From Burkholderiaceae bacterium (GTDB lineage: Bacteria > Pseudomonadota > Gammaproteobacteria > Burkholderiales > Burkholderiaceae_C), in contig JACKLI010000001.1 of NCBI GenBank assembly GCA_024235995.1, positions 2,108,001-2,172,000 on the forward strand: DNA of 64,000 nucleotides, in the 5' to 3' direction. Position numbers and translations under genes: made by a program. Of the stretch, positions 7,855 to 16,131 are shown piece after piece (positions within the stretch are counted from its first letter, which is position 1; the number at the start of each line of letters is the position of its first letter). Under the pieces are notes generated by a model, which worked only from the letters and a program-made list of their open reading frames with translations, searched no databases and was not told the origin of the DNA.

Positions 7855-9126
7855 ATGAGGTCGTACGAAGTGGACGCCATATTCGATCTATCCAACCATG
7901 CGCTTGGCGATAGCACCGCTCGCGTTGGCCCTTTGTCGGGTCTGCGCGTGGTCGAGATATGCAGCACGATTGCCGGACCGGCGTGTGCCCGTCTGTTGGG
8001 TGATTTTGGAGCGGAAGTCACCAAGATCGAGCCGCTCACCGGGGACGGCATGCGGCAGATGGGCGGCCATGTGGGGGATGTTTCGCTGTACGCCGCCACC
8101 CTGCTGCGCAACAAGCGCTCGGTGGCGGTCGACTTGCGCACCGAAGCGGGTCGCGAAATCGCGCTGGCCTTGATTTGCAAGGCCGACATCCTGGTCGAGA
8201 ACAACCGGCCCGGCGTGATGGAGCGCCTGGGATTGGGCTATGACGTGCTGTCGGCGGCCAATCCCGGCTTGATCATGGTGCGCATCAGCGGCTACGGTCA
8301 GGACGGTCCGTACTCCCAACGCCCTGGCTACGGCGCCATATGCGAAGCGTTTGGCGGGGTGCGTCATATGACGGGTGATCCGGATCGCCCGCCAGCCCGA
8401 GTGGCGCTGGCCACAACCGACTATCTCACCGCGGTGTATGCCGCAATGGGCGCGTTGCTGGCCTTGCAGGAGCGCCACGTCAGCGGGCATGGGCAGGTGG
8501 TGGATACCGCGCTGTACGAAACCGCGTTCTCGCAAATGGAATCGTACGTGCCGACATACGAAAAAACGGGTTTTGTACCGGCCCGGGTTGGCCCAAACCT
8601 GCCGACGATGGCACCGAATAGCCTGTACCCGACAGCCGATCAGGGCTGGATTTTGATCGCCGCCAACAGTGATGCCATCTACGCTCGGTTGGTTGGGCTA
8701 ATGGGGCGTCCCGATCTGCTTGTGGATGCGCGCTTTTCAAGCATCAAGGACCGCGGTCGACCGGAGAACATGCGTGCCTTGGACAGCATCATCGGCGAAT
8801 GGACCTCCGGCTATGAATCGGCCGAATTGGAGACGATGCTGCGTCAAGCCGAAGTTCCTACCTCGCGCATCTACACCATCGCCGACATTTACCAGGATCC
8901 GCACTACGCGGCGCGACAGATGATCGTCAAGGTCCCCCATCCCAAGCTGGGCCACACGATGCAGGCGGGTGTGGTGCCCAAGCTTTCACGCACGCCCGGT
9001 AGCGTCCGTTGCAGTGGGCCGGACACGGGCGCCAACACACAACAAGTGCTGGAAGAACTGGGCTACAGCGGCGAGGCAATTCAGCGACTGCTTCAGGCGC
9101 GTGTTATCGGGATGACCACAACATGA
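7855..9126 (+). CDS. CaiB/BaiF family III CoA transferase
   Basis: Formyl-CoA-transferase-like (family III) enzyme of 423 residues. It moves CoA between carboxylates through a mixed-anhydride on an active-site aspartate. The N-terminal signature GLRVVEICSTIAGPACARLLGDFGAEVTKIE begins near residue 27 (quoted in part: LRVVEICSTIAGPACARLL). ATG 7855 has no clear Shine-Dalgarno; GAGGT at 7858-7862 would instead serve a GTG at 7870, giving a protein five residues shorter. Its stop overlaps the next start (ATGA). As first gene of the operon it probably activates the imported acid to its CoA thioester. Confidence 0.9.
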   Translation: MRSYEVDAIFDLSNHALGDSTARVGPLSGLRVVEICSTIAGPACARLLGDFGAEVTKIEPLTGDGMRQMGGHVGDVSLYAATLLRNKRSVAVDLRTEAGREIALALICKADILVENNRPGVMERLGLGYDVLSAANPGLIMVRISGYGQDGPYSQRPGYGAICEAFGGVRHMTGDPDRPPARVALATTDYLTAVYAAMGALLALQERHVSGHGQVVDTALYETAFSQMESYVPTYEKTGFVPARVGPNLPTMAPNSLYPTADQGWILIAANSDAIYARLVGLMGRPDLLVDARFSSIKDRGRPENMRALDSIIGEWTSGYESAELETMLRQAEVPTSRIYTIADIYQDPHYAARQMIVKVPHPKLGHTMQAGVVPKLSRTPGSVRCSGPDTGANTQQVLEELGYSGEAIQRLLQARVIGMTTT

Positions 9127-10694
9127 ATGATTTGACTTCAAGCTTCGCGCCTGACGGCGAATGGGCCGACGAACTGACGGAGCTGCAAACGCGTCGACGC
9201 CAGTCCGCAGCAATGGGCGGGGCGGACGCCCTGGCGCGCATGAAGGCCATGGGCCGCATGAACGCGCGAGAGCGCATCGTGAAGCTGTTGGACGACGGCA
9301 GTTTTCGTGAGCTGGGCCGTATCGCTGGTAAGGCGCGTTACGACGAGGCCGGCAGGTTCGTTGAACAAACCCCCGTGAACGCCATCATGGGCACCGGGCG
9401 CATTGACGGGCGCAAGCTCGTGGTCTCTGCGGACGACTACTCGCTGCGTGCCGGATCTTCCGAAGCGACCATCTCGGATAAATGGATTTACGCCGAGCGC
9501 TTGGCCTTGGACCAACGGATGCCATTGGTTCGGTTGGTCGACACGGCCGGTGGAAGCGTTAAGCTGCTGGAGCAGCAGGGCAGCAGCAAGATTCCAGGCT
9601 ACCCAAATTGGCCGGTGGTGGAGTTGCTGCGTACGGTGCCCGTGGTGGGGGTTGCCTTGGGTTCCTGCGCTGGCCTGGGGGCCATGAAGGTACTGCTGTC
9701 GCATTTCTCTGTCATGGTGCGCGATCAGTCCCAGGTGTTCGCCGCCGGGCCTCCGGTCGTCAAACAGGCTTACGGTATTGATATCGACAAGAACGCGCTG
9801 GGCGGCCACATGGTGCATCGGCGCAGCGCCCTGGTGCATAACGAAGCCGTGTCGGAAGAAGACGCCTTTGGTCAGGTGCGGCGCTTTTTGTCCTACCTGC
9901 CGCGGCATGCCGCTAGCCTGCCCGAGCGCCAGGTCTGTGCGGACGATCCGGATCGCGCCGACGACTGGTTGAAGAACGCCATTCCGAAGGACCGGCGACG
10001 GGTGTTTGATGCGCGCAGGATTGTCGCTTCGGTGTTCGACGAAGGCAGTTTCTTCGAAATCGGTCGCTACCAAGGAGGCTCGATCATCACTGGCTTGGCT
10101 CGGCTGGACGGACACCCGGTAGGCTTGATGTGTGGTGACCCGCGCGTAGCCGGCGGGGCCATGACCTTGGCGGCGGCCTGGAAGGTGGAGCGCCTGGTCA
10201 AGCTGTGTGACACCTTCGGGCTGCCGATGGTCAATCTGGTCGATCAACCCGGCAATGCCACCGGGCCCGAGGCCGAACTGAGTGGTACGTTGTTAGGGGC
10301 GGTGCGGGTGATGACCACTATCGAGACCATCCGCATCCCGTGGGTATCAATCATTCTGCGGCGTGCTTTCGGCATGGCGGGAGGATTGCATGCACCCAAG
10401 TACTTTCCGCAGCTAAATCACCGCTTTGCTTGGCCATCGGCGCGCTGGGGCTCGATTCCCATTGAAGGCGGCGTGGCCGCCGCCTACCGCACCGAAATCA
10501 ACCAAGCAGGCGATCCGGAGCAGCGACGCGTTGAGATCGAAGCCTACTATCACCAGCTGGCCTCGCCATTTCGCACCGCCGAAAAGTTCGGCATTCTCGA
10601 CGTGATCGATCCGCGTGAAACGCGCTCGATCCTTTGCGATTGGGTCACGGATGCCTATGAGATGTTGCGCGCCGTGCGCCAGCCTGTCCGCTAG
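9123..10694 (+). CDS. Biotin-dependent acyl-CoA carboxyltransferase subunit
   Basis: Carboxyltransferase of the PccB/MccB/MmdA family (PF01039), 523 residues, with both crotonase-fold halves. The N-half has RMNARERIVKLLDDGSF and the oxyanion region ALGSCAGLGAM; the C-half has GLMCGDPRVAGGAMT and VNLVDQPGNATG. It transfers carboxyl between carboxybiotin and an acyl-CoA. A biotin carrier is encoded at the end of the same operon, but no biotin carboxylase. It could therefore be an acyl-CoA carboxylase borrowing a carboxylase subunit from elsewhere, or a decarboxylase or transcarboxylase component. Start ATG 9123 overlaps the CoA transferase stop. Confidence 0.9.
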   Translation: MNDLTSSFAPDGEWADELTELQTRRRQSAAMGGADALARMKAMGRMNARERIVKLLDDGSFRELGRIAGKARYDEAGRFVEQTPVNAIMGTGRIDGRKLVVSADDYSLRAGSSEATISDKWIYAERLALDQRMPLVRLVDTAGGSVKLLEQQGSSKIPGYPNWPVVELLRTVPVVGVALGSCAGLGAMKVLLSHFSVMVRDQSQVFAAGPPVVKQAYGIDIDKNALGGHMVHRRSALVHNEAVSEEDAFGQVRRFLSYLPRHAASLPERQVCADDPDRADDWLKNAIPKDRRRVFDARRIVASVFDEGSFFEIGRYQGGSIITGLARLDGHPVGLMCGDPRVAGGAMTLAAAWKVERLVKLCDTFGLPMVNLVDQPGNATGPEAELSGTLLGAVRVMTTIETIRIPWVSIILRRAFGMAGGLHAPKYFPQLNHRFAWPSARWGSIPIEGGVAAAYRTEINQAGDPEQRRVEIEAYYHQLASPFRTAEKFGILDVIDPRETRSILCDWVTDAYEMLRAVRQPVR

Positions 10695-10722
10695 ATCGCC
10701 CTTTTTGCACCAGGAGACAACG

Positions 10723-11120
10723 ATGACGACTGCGCTCAAAGCGTTACGCATGCTGGCGGTAGTGGCAGCCGGGCTATGGAGCTTTGCACAGGCCTTGGCA
10801 CAACCCATCGAATTGATCGTTCCTTTTCCCCCGGGAGGCAGCGTTGATCCGCCCGCTCGTGTGATGCAGGTGAGTATGCAGAAGTCGCTGGGACGGCCGC
10901 TGGTCATCAGCAACCAGCCGGGGGCAGCGGGGACTCTGGGGACAGCGCGCGTGGCGCGCGCAGCACCCGATGGCAATGTGATCGGCCTAACCACCGTCGG
11001 GCCGCTTACCACGCAACCTCATATGATGTCATTGAGCTACGATGTGGATAGCTTCGACTATGTCTGCCGTACCCACATTACCCCGCAGGTACTGGTGGTG
11101 CTGGAGAGTTCGCCCTTTAA
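10723..11120 (+). pseudogene. Bug-family receptor, 5' fragment, disrupted by IS5-type element
   Basis: The first 132 codons of a Bug/TctC solute receptor with AGGAGA before ATG 10723. A signal peptide ending ALAQ precedes the signature IELIVPFPPGGSVDPPARV. The frame is sound until 11120, where the IS element starts after the codons for SSPF. Removing the element and one TTAA copy rejoins this piece to 12446-13010 in frame, giving a 320-residue protein. The receptor is therefore inactivated by a simple insertion, with no decay visible in either fragment, so the event looks recent. Confidence 0.92.
11117..11120. repeat. IS target-site duplication, left copy (TTAA)
   Basis: TTAA immediately precedes the left inverted repeat and is repeated at 12442-12445 after the right one. 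It fits the YTAR target preference known for IS5-type elements. Confidence 0.9.
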
Positions 11121-11135
11121 CAGGCCGTTGAAAAA
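11121..11135 (+). repeat. Left terminal inverted repeat of IS element
   Basis: CAGGCCGTTGAAAAA; identical to the complement of 12427-12441. Similarity stops after 15 bp. Confidence 0.92.
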
Positions 11136-11202
11136 TCCCCTGCGAGCGTCCGCGTCGGCCGCTACGATCTGAAGCCATCCCGCAACAACTGCGACAAGAA
11201 AG

Positions 11203-12291
11203 ATGAGAGGCAACCAAGACTTCCAGGGGGCGATGTTCAGCTACATCAGCCTTGAAGAAAGAGTGCCAGCGGCACACCCGCTGCGCAAGTTGCGCGCCGT
11301 GGTGGATGCGCTGCTGGCGAGCATGAACAGCGAGTTCGAAGCGGTGTACGCCCGCCGTGGCCGACCGTCGGTGCCGCCGGAGATGCTGCTCAAGGCCTTG
11401 CTGCTGCAAATCCTGTTCTCCATCCGCAGCGAACGCCAGCTGGTCGAGGCGGTCAACTACAACCTGCTGTACCGCTGGTTCGTCGGCCTGAACATCGAGG
11501 ACAAAGTTTGGGACCACTCCACCTTCAGCGCCAACCGCGAACGCCTCTTCAACGAAGACCTGGCGCGCGCCTTCTTCGAGCGCGTCAAGCTCAGCGCCCA
11601 GTGGGGCCGGCTTGCCAGCGACGAACACTTCAGCGTGGACGGCACGCTGATTGAGGCCTGGGCCTCGCACAAGAGTTTCAAACGCAAAGACGACGACAGC
11701 GGCACGCCACCCGGACGCAACCCCGAGGTGAACTTCAAAGGGCAGGAGCGCTGCAACGGCACCCATGCCAGCACCACCGATGCCGATGCCCGGCTGTTCA
11801 AGAAGAGCGCGGGCGACAAGTCCCGCCTGTGCCACATGGGGCACATCCTCATGGAGAACCGCAACGGTCTGATCGTGGATGTGGAGATCACACATGCCAG
11901 TGGCACCGCCGAGCGCGAGGCGGCGCTGGCGATGCTCAAACGCCGGGGCAACAGGAACAAGCGGGCCACGGTCGGCGCCGACAAGGGCTACGACAGCAAG
12001 GCCTTCATCAAGGGCTGTCGCCGGCTCTTGGTCACGCCGCACGTGGCGGCCAAGGACAAGCACTCTGCAGTCGATGGGCGCATCAAGCGCCACGAGGGCT
12101 ACAAAACCAGCCTCAAAGTGCGCAAGCGAATCGAGGAGGCCTTTGGCTGGATCAAGACAGTGGGCGGTCTGGCCAAGACCAAATTGATCGGTCAGGCCAA
12201 GCTCGCGGGCCAGGCGCTGCTGTGCTTTGCCACCTACAACCTGGTGCGCATGGGCAGTCTGGGCGGTTGGTGGGACGCGCATCATGCGTGA
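11203..12291 (+). CDS. IS5-family DDE transposase
   Basis: Transposase of 362 residues in one frame. The N-terminal domain (about residues 10-110) contains the conserved RRGRPSVPPEMLLKALLLQ and STFSANRERL regions. Catalytic triad: D146 in SVDGTLIEAW, D260 in GADKGYDSKAF and E311 in RKRIEEAFGWIK. R307-x3-E311-x6-K318 matches the IS4/IS5 Y-R-E-K signature. ATG 11203 lies 82 bp inside the left end. No frameshift is needed for expression, and nothing suggests loss of activity. Confidence 0.93.
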   Translation: MRGNQDFQGAMFSYISLEERVPAAHPLRKLRAVVDALLASMNSEFEAVYARRGRPSVPPEMLLKALLLQILFSIRSERQLVEAVNYNLLYRWFVGLNIEDKVWDHSTFSANRERLFNEDLARAFFERVKLSAQWGRLASDEHFSVDGTLIEAWASHKSFKRKDDDSGTPPGRNPEVNFKGQERCNGTHASTTDADARLFKKSAGDKSRLCHMGHILMENRNGLIVDVEITHASGTAEREAALAMLKRRGNRNKRATVGADKGYDSKAFIKGCRRLLVTPHVAAKDKHSAVDGRIKRHEGYKTSLKVRKRIEEAFGWIKTVGGLAKTKLIGQAKLAGQALLCFATYNLVRMGSLGGWWDAHHA

Positions 12292-12426
12292 ACCATGGGA
12301 TACGTGCGCCCGGAACGGGCAAAACGGCCTGCAAACAGGCCGAAATGGCCGCTCCAATCGCTGCGCAGGCCAGTTTGCGCGATCCGTTTCTTCGAAATCC
12401 ACGACCCTGGCGCGTTCGATGAGCAT

Positions 12427-12441
12427 TTTTTCAACGGCCTG
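12427..12441 (-). repeat. Right terminal inverted repeat of IS element
   Basis: TTTTTCAACGGCCTG, the complement of the left end; followed directly by the second TTAA at 12442-12445. Confidence 0.92.
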
Positions 12442-13010
12442 TTAAGACACTGAAAGATCTGGTCGATTACGCCAAGGCTCACCCGGGCAAGGTGTCGCTG
12501 TCTTCGACCGGAGTCGGCTCGTTGCCGCACTTGGCGGAGGTGGAGTTTGGCCAGATCGCTGGCATCAACTGGCTGCATGTGCCGACCAAGGGTGATGCCG
12601 AAGCGGCACGACTGGCGCTGTCGGGCGATATCACCGGTTGGGTGGCTGGAGTGCAAACCATGGCTCAACTGCGCGAGCGGCTGCGCCCCCTGGGTATCCT
12701 GCTGGACAAGCGCAGTCCCGACTACCCTGATCTGCCGACTTTTAAAGAGCAGGGCTATCCGTTGACTTCGATCGGTTGGGGCGGCTTAATCGTTCCCAAG
12801 GGTACACCGGCTGCTACGGTGGCCAAGCTCTCCGCTGCGTGCGCCACGGCAACGCATACGCCGGAGTTCGAGCAACTGTTGCGCACCTTGCACGTGCCGC
12901 AGGGCTATTTAGCGGCCGACGAGTTTGCTAATTTTGTACACAATGAATACGAGCGTTACGATCGCTTAATCAAATCCATTGGGGCCAACAACCAGGATGT
13001 ACGCAAGTGA
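12442..13010 (+). pseudogene. Bug-family receptor, 3' fragment after IS element
   Basis: The remaining 188 codons of the receptor interrupted at 11120. The fragment resumes with the codons for KTLKDLVDYAKAHPGKVSLS, the usual hinge region of Bug proteins. It contains SLPHLAEVEF and continues to the normal C-terminus at 13010. Its stop overlaps the GTG start of the amidohydrolase by four bases (GTGA), so translation of that gene was formerly coupled to the intact receptor. The fragment lacks a signal peptide and a start of its own. Confidence 0.9.
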
Positions 13011-13876
13011 GTCCCGTCACGGCTGATCCTGCTCGACGGCCGGGCATCTGTGATGCACATGTACACCTTTATGGACCGCTGTCCCGGTATCCGATTGAAG
13101 GGGTGTCACCATACACTGTGCCTGACCTGGGCGTTCCAGAACTTTTGCAGCGAATGGACGCCGCCGGCGTGGAGCGTGCAGTGATCGTGCATCCCGCAGT
13201 GAGCGGGCGAGACAACCGCCGGACTTTGGATGCCTTGGCGGAGCACCCAGCGCGCTTTCGGGGCGTGCTGGTGCCCCCGCTTACGCCGCCAGACGAGGCC
13301 ACGTTGGCTGCATGGCATGCACGAGGCGTGCGTGGGCTGCGTTTTTCTTATACGGCCTCTGCGCAAGCCGGCATGGCGTTGGATGAGAATCTGGTGGCAC
13401 GCATCGCCGAGTACGGATGGCATGCCCAAGTGCATCTGGAGCCGAACACGCTTCTGGCCGTGGAGGACCGGCTGTCCGCACTCAAGGCGCCCGTGGTCAT
13501 CGATCATATGGCCCGCATTCAGGCTGGCCAGGGCATTGCGCATCCGGCCTTTGGTAGCCTGTTGCGCCTGTTGGACCGTGGTCATGCTTGGGTTAAGCTT
13601 TCTGCGCCCATGCGGCTGTCAACAGCGCCAACACCGCCCTACGGTGACGTGACGCCCATGGCTAAGGCCCTCATCGCGCATGCGCCTGAGCGCGTCATCT
13701 GGGGCTCCGATTGGCCCCACGTGAATCTGGCTACGCCCTCGCCACCCTACGCCAGCTTACTGGCGCTGGCGCACGCGTGGACCGATTCGTCCGAGGCGCG
13801 CCAGCGCCTGTTGGTCGGCAATGCCTGCGCGTTGTACGGCTTCCCTCCACCTGCCGCGCTGGATAGCGGCCATTGA
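13007..13876 (+). CDS. Amidohydrolase-2 family metal-dependent hydrolase
   Basis: TIM-barrel hydrolase of the amidohydrolase-2 family (PF04909), 289 residues. Relatives include 2-pyrone-4,6-dicarboxylate lactonase, 4-sulfomuconolactone hydrolase and ACMSD-type decarboxylases. Metal-site elements are DAHVHL near residue 17, the histidine in WHAQVHLEPN, VIDHMARIQ and the aspartate in WGSDWPH. The start is GTG 13007, overlapping the stop of the receptor fragment. Lactone hydrolysis or decarboxylation of a pathway intermediate is plausible. The substrate is unknown, and expression may be reduced by the upstream IS insertion. Confidence 0.85.
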   Translation: MSPVTADPARRPGICDAHVHLYGPLSRYPIEGVSPYTVPDLGVPELLQRMDAAGVERAVIVHPAVSGRDNRRTLDALAEHPARFRGVLVPPLTPPDEATLAAWHARGVRGLRFSYTASAQAGMALDENLVARIAEYGWHAQVHLEPNTLLAVEDRLSALKAPVVIDHMARIQAGQGIAHPAFGSLLRLLDRGHAWVKLSAPMRLSTAPTPPYGDVTPMAKALIAHAPERVIWGSDWPHVNLATPSPPYASLLALAHAWTDSSEARQRLLVGNACALYGFPPPAALDSGH

Positions 13877-13899
13877 ACATTCACATCCAAGGAGACCCC

Positions 13900-14121
13900 A
13901 TGCCTATCGAATCTGTGTATGCCGAAGTGACCGGCAAGGTCTGGAAGGTGATGGCGACGCCCGGCACTCAGGTGGCTGCGGAAGACACCCTGTTTGTCGT
14001 TGAATCGATGAAGATGGAAATTCCCGTCACCGCACCTTGTGCTGGGCGCCTGCACGCCCTGGAGGTGGGCGAAGGGGATGACGTTTCCGAAGGTCAGCGG
14101 GTGGCCAGTATCGACCGCTGA
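13900..14121 (+). CDS. Stand-alone biotin carrier (biotinyl/lipoyl) protein
   Basis: A 73-residue single-domain carrier (PF00364). The biotinylation site is the lysine of ESMKMEIPV, about residue 33, preceded by VAAEDTLFVV and followed by APCAGRLHALEVGEGDDV, as in biotin carboxyl carrier domains. AAGGAG at 13889-13894 selects ATG 13900. The gene closes the CoA transferase / carboxyltransferase operon, and its partner is most likely the carboxyltransferase at 9123-10694. A biotin carboxylase gene, normally present beside such a carrier, is missing from the operon and from the window. Confidence 0.9.
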   Translation: MPIESVYAEVTGKVWKVMATPGTQVAAEDTLFVVESMKMEIPVTAPCAGRLHALEVGEGDDVSEGQRVASIDR

Positions 14122-14430
14122 GGACTTGGCGCGATCGAGAAGGGCATGCAGTCCACCCACCCTTGTATTTTCGAGTTGTGCTCAATCGGCTGGTTTCCGG
14201 TCGTTGCGCGGTGTTCTCTGCAGTCGCGCTACGCGCTCCTTTGGAGATCACCGCGCGGCCCCGCAGCCGAGGCGGCATGGCTGGGGGCACCCCAGCTCGA
14301 GCGGTGGGATGCCGTATCCACCCTGGGGCCTCGCTGTCAGATCGAACAGCATCTAACCCGAGACTTCAGACTCTTGGTTTCAGCCAGACCGTGGTGTCGT
14401 TCCTGGCGCAGAATAAGCCGGCATGGCGGC

Positions 14431-14553
14431 GATGAGCCCGTTGGTGGCCAACCCGAGTGACGATCCTCTTCTGGCCACGTTCACCCACTTCTAAATCGAC
14501 GGGAAGGTCGTCCGCGACGTGCCGTTAGGCTAGGATGACTTCAAACTTCAAGT
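14431..14553 (+). pseudogene. Possible decayed gene remnant with in-frame stops
   Basis: In one frame this stretch encodes plausible protein segments separated by TAA (after ATFTHF) and TAG (after VVRDVPLG), ending at TGA about 14553. I cannot name the family. The reading is suggestive only: the segments have ordinary amino-acid composition, unlike other frames here, but chance cannot be excluded. Confidence 0.25.
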
Positions 14554-14578
14554 AGGCTGAGATGCCAACCCAGCCTAC
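14552..14578. repeat. 8-bp inverted repeat hairpin
   Basis: GTAGGCTG and CAGCCTAC flank an 11-base loop. CAGCCTAC recurs at 14612-14619 inside the next hairpin. No T-run follows on either strand, so a rho-independent terminator is unlikely. Confidence 0.4.
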
Positions 14579-14637
14579 CGCCGCCCGTTGGAATTACTCT
14601 GCGCTCCGCCCCAGCCTACGGGGCTTGAAACGGTTCA

Positions 14638-16077
14638 TCAGAGCTGGAACCCCACGGTGGCCACCAGGCCCTCGCCGATGTCGCGCCACCAGCTGGGCGG
14701 CTCGGCCGAGGCGCGCTTGCCGTGCCGCGCGGCCTCGCCGATCCAGCGGCCCAGCCACTCGATCTCGGCCGGGCCGTAGAAGGCGGCCATGGCCTCGTAG
14801 TTGATGAACAGGCTGCGGCTGTCCAGGTTGGCCGAGCCGCACAGCGCCAGCGCGTCGTCGACCACCACCGCCTTGGCGTGCAGCATGCCGGGCAGCAGGC
14901 GCACGTCGGCGCCGGCGGCGGCCAGCTCGCGCAGCGCGCGCCCGCGCGCCCAGTCGGCCAGCCGGTGGTTGGAGCGCTCGGGGATGATCAGGGTGATCTG
15001 CAGCCCGCGCTTGGCGGCCAGCACCAGCGCCTCCAGCAGGCCCTCGTCGGGCACGAAATAGGGCGTGGCCAGCAGCAGGCGCCGCTCGGCGTGGAAGATG
15101 CTGGACACCAGCAGCGCGTGCAGGATGTCCTCGTGAAAATCCGGCCCGCTGGGCACCCATTGCGCCAGCGGGGGCAGGGTGGGGGCGGCCGGGGGCAGGG
15201 CGGCGGCGCTGTCGTGCGCGTGCGCTTCGTGCCGGGCCCAGCGCTCGGCGTAGTCCAGGCGCGTGGCCTTGCGCGCGCCGCGGGCAATCTGCCAGTCGCC
15301 CTCGAACAGGGCCAGCGCTTGCGCGGCCAGCGCGCCCTCGGCCACGAAGCTCAGATCCAGCCAGGGCGGCTCGCCCACGCGGCCGATGAAGTATTCGTTG
15401 GCGATGTTGCGCCCGCCGGCCCACAGCCGCGTGCCGTCGGCCACCACGATCTTGCGGTGGTTGCGCAGGTTGGTGCGCCCGCGTCCCGGAAAACCCAGCG
15501 CCGGCACGAACAGGCGCGTCTGCACGCCCGCGCTCTTGAGCAGCGCGTCGTGGCGGTGCGCGCTCTTCAGGTTGCCGATGGCGTCGACCAGCAGGCGCAC
15601 CCGCACGCCGGCGCGCGCCTGCTGCGCCAGCGCGGCGGCCACGGCGGCGCCCACCTCGTCGTCGCCCAGCACATAGGTGCAGATGTCCAGCGTGCGGCGG
15701 CTCTCGGCAATCAGCGTGCGCAGTTGCGCAAGCGCTTCGTCGCCGTCGGCGGCAAAGCGCACGGCCGCCTGCGGTTGCGCGCCGGCCACGCCCAGCGCCG
15801 CCAGCAGGCGCGTGGCCCACAAGGGCGCGGCCTGCGCCCAGGGCCCGCTGGGCGCCGGCTGGCGGCGCGTGGCCGGCCGCAGCAGCTTGCGCGTGCCGAA
15901 GATCAGGAACAGCGGCAGACCCAGGTAGGGAAAGGCCGCGATGCCCAGCACCCAGGACATGGCGGCATACGGGTGGCGCCGCTGGCGCCGCACCCGCGTG
16001 ACGATGACGTAGGTCAGCAGGCCCGCCGCCACGAAGGCGGCGTGTTCCAGCGGGGAGATGTGGGGCAGGGCGATCAT
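14638..16077 (-). CDS. cls: Cardiolipin synthase / phospholipase D-family protein
   Basis: Membrane enzyme of 479 residues that condenses phosphatidylglycerol units (or a related phosphatidyl transfer) to form cardiolipin. Two N-terminal hydrophobic segments (about residues 8-25 and 40-60) are followed by two PLD domains. The first HKD motif is HRKIVVADG with GGRNI; the second is HAKAVVVDD with SANLDSRSL. ATG 16077 begins MIALPHISPLEHAAF, as expected for cls proteins with PLDc_N. A much longer upstream extension of the same frame overlaps divergent rlmB and is not credible. A short GC hairpin (14608-14624) follows the stop. Confidence 0.9.
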   Translation of the reverse strand: MIALPHISPLEHAAFVAAGLLTYVIVTRVRRQRRHPYAAMSWVLGIAAFPYLGLPLFLIFGTRKLLRPATRRQPAPSGPWAQAAPLWATRLLAALGVAGAQPQAAVRFAADGDEALAQLRTLIAESRRTLDICTYVLGDDEVGAAVAAALAQQARAGVRVRLLVDAIGNLKSAHRHDALLKSAGVQTRLFVPALGFPGRGRTNLRNHRKIVVADGTRLWAGGRNIANEYFIGRVGEPPWLDLSFVAEGALAAQALALFEGDWQIARGARKATRLDYAERWARHEAHAHDSAAALPPAAPTLPPLAQWVPSGPDFHEDILHALLVSSIFHAERRLLLATPYFVPDEGLLEALVLAAKRGLQITLIIPERSNHRLADWARGRALRELAAAGADVRLLPGMLHAKAVVVDDALALCGSANLDSRSLFINYEAMAAFYGPAEIEWLGRWIGEAARHGKRASAEPPSWWRDIGEGLVATVGFQL

Positions 16078-16131
16078 CGTCAGCGGCTTTGGGGCGATGA
16101 TGCCTGATCCCTGGGGCCGATAATGGCCCGC

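Larger units (their letters stand above)
11121..12441 (+). mobile_element. Complete IS5-family insertion sequence, 1,321 bp
   Basis: The element is bounded by perfect 15-bp terminal inverted repeats (CAGGCCGTTGAAAAA at 11121-11135 and its complement at 12427-12441) and a 4-bp TTAA duplication. It holds a single transposase gene in one intact frame. The insertion splits a Bug receptor gene, and the transposase is in the same direction as the host operon. The amidohydrolase and biotin-carrier genes downstream may now depend on read-through or on a promoter near the right end. Confidence 0.95.
14122..14637. other. 516-bp region of decayed DNA at right edge of island
   Basis: No intact gene is recognisable between the biotin carrier and cls. 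One plus-strand stretch from about 14430 reads like former coding sequence (MSPLVANPSDDPLL, then IDGKVVRDVPLG, then DDFKLQVG) but is broken by in-frame TAA and TAG stops. An 8-bp inverted repeat (GTAGGCTG at 14552-14559, CAGCCTAC at 14571-14578) and a second short hairpin (14608-14624) occur, neither followed by a T-run. The composition is intermediate between island and backbone. I take it as the scarred boundary of the island. Confidence 0.45.

Noticed and set aside
14163..14435. Open frame of 90 codons in the island edge
   Set aside because: No Shine-Dalgarno, unnatural composition and no recognisable motif.
14608..14624. GCCCC / GGGGC hairpin after cls as rho-independent terminator
   Set aside because: There is no T-run on the cls transcript side, and the stem is only 5 bp.
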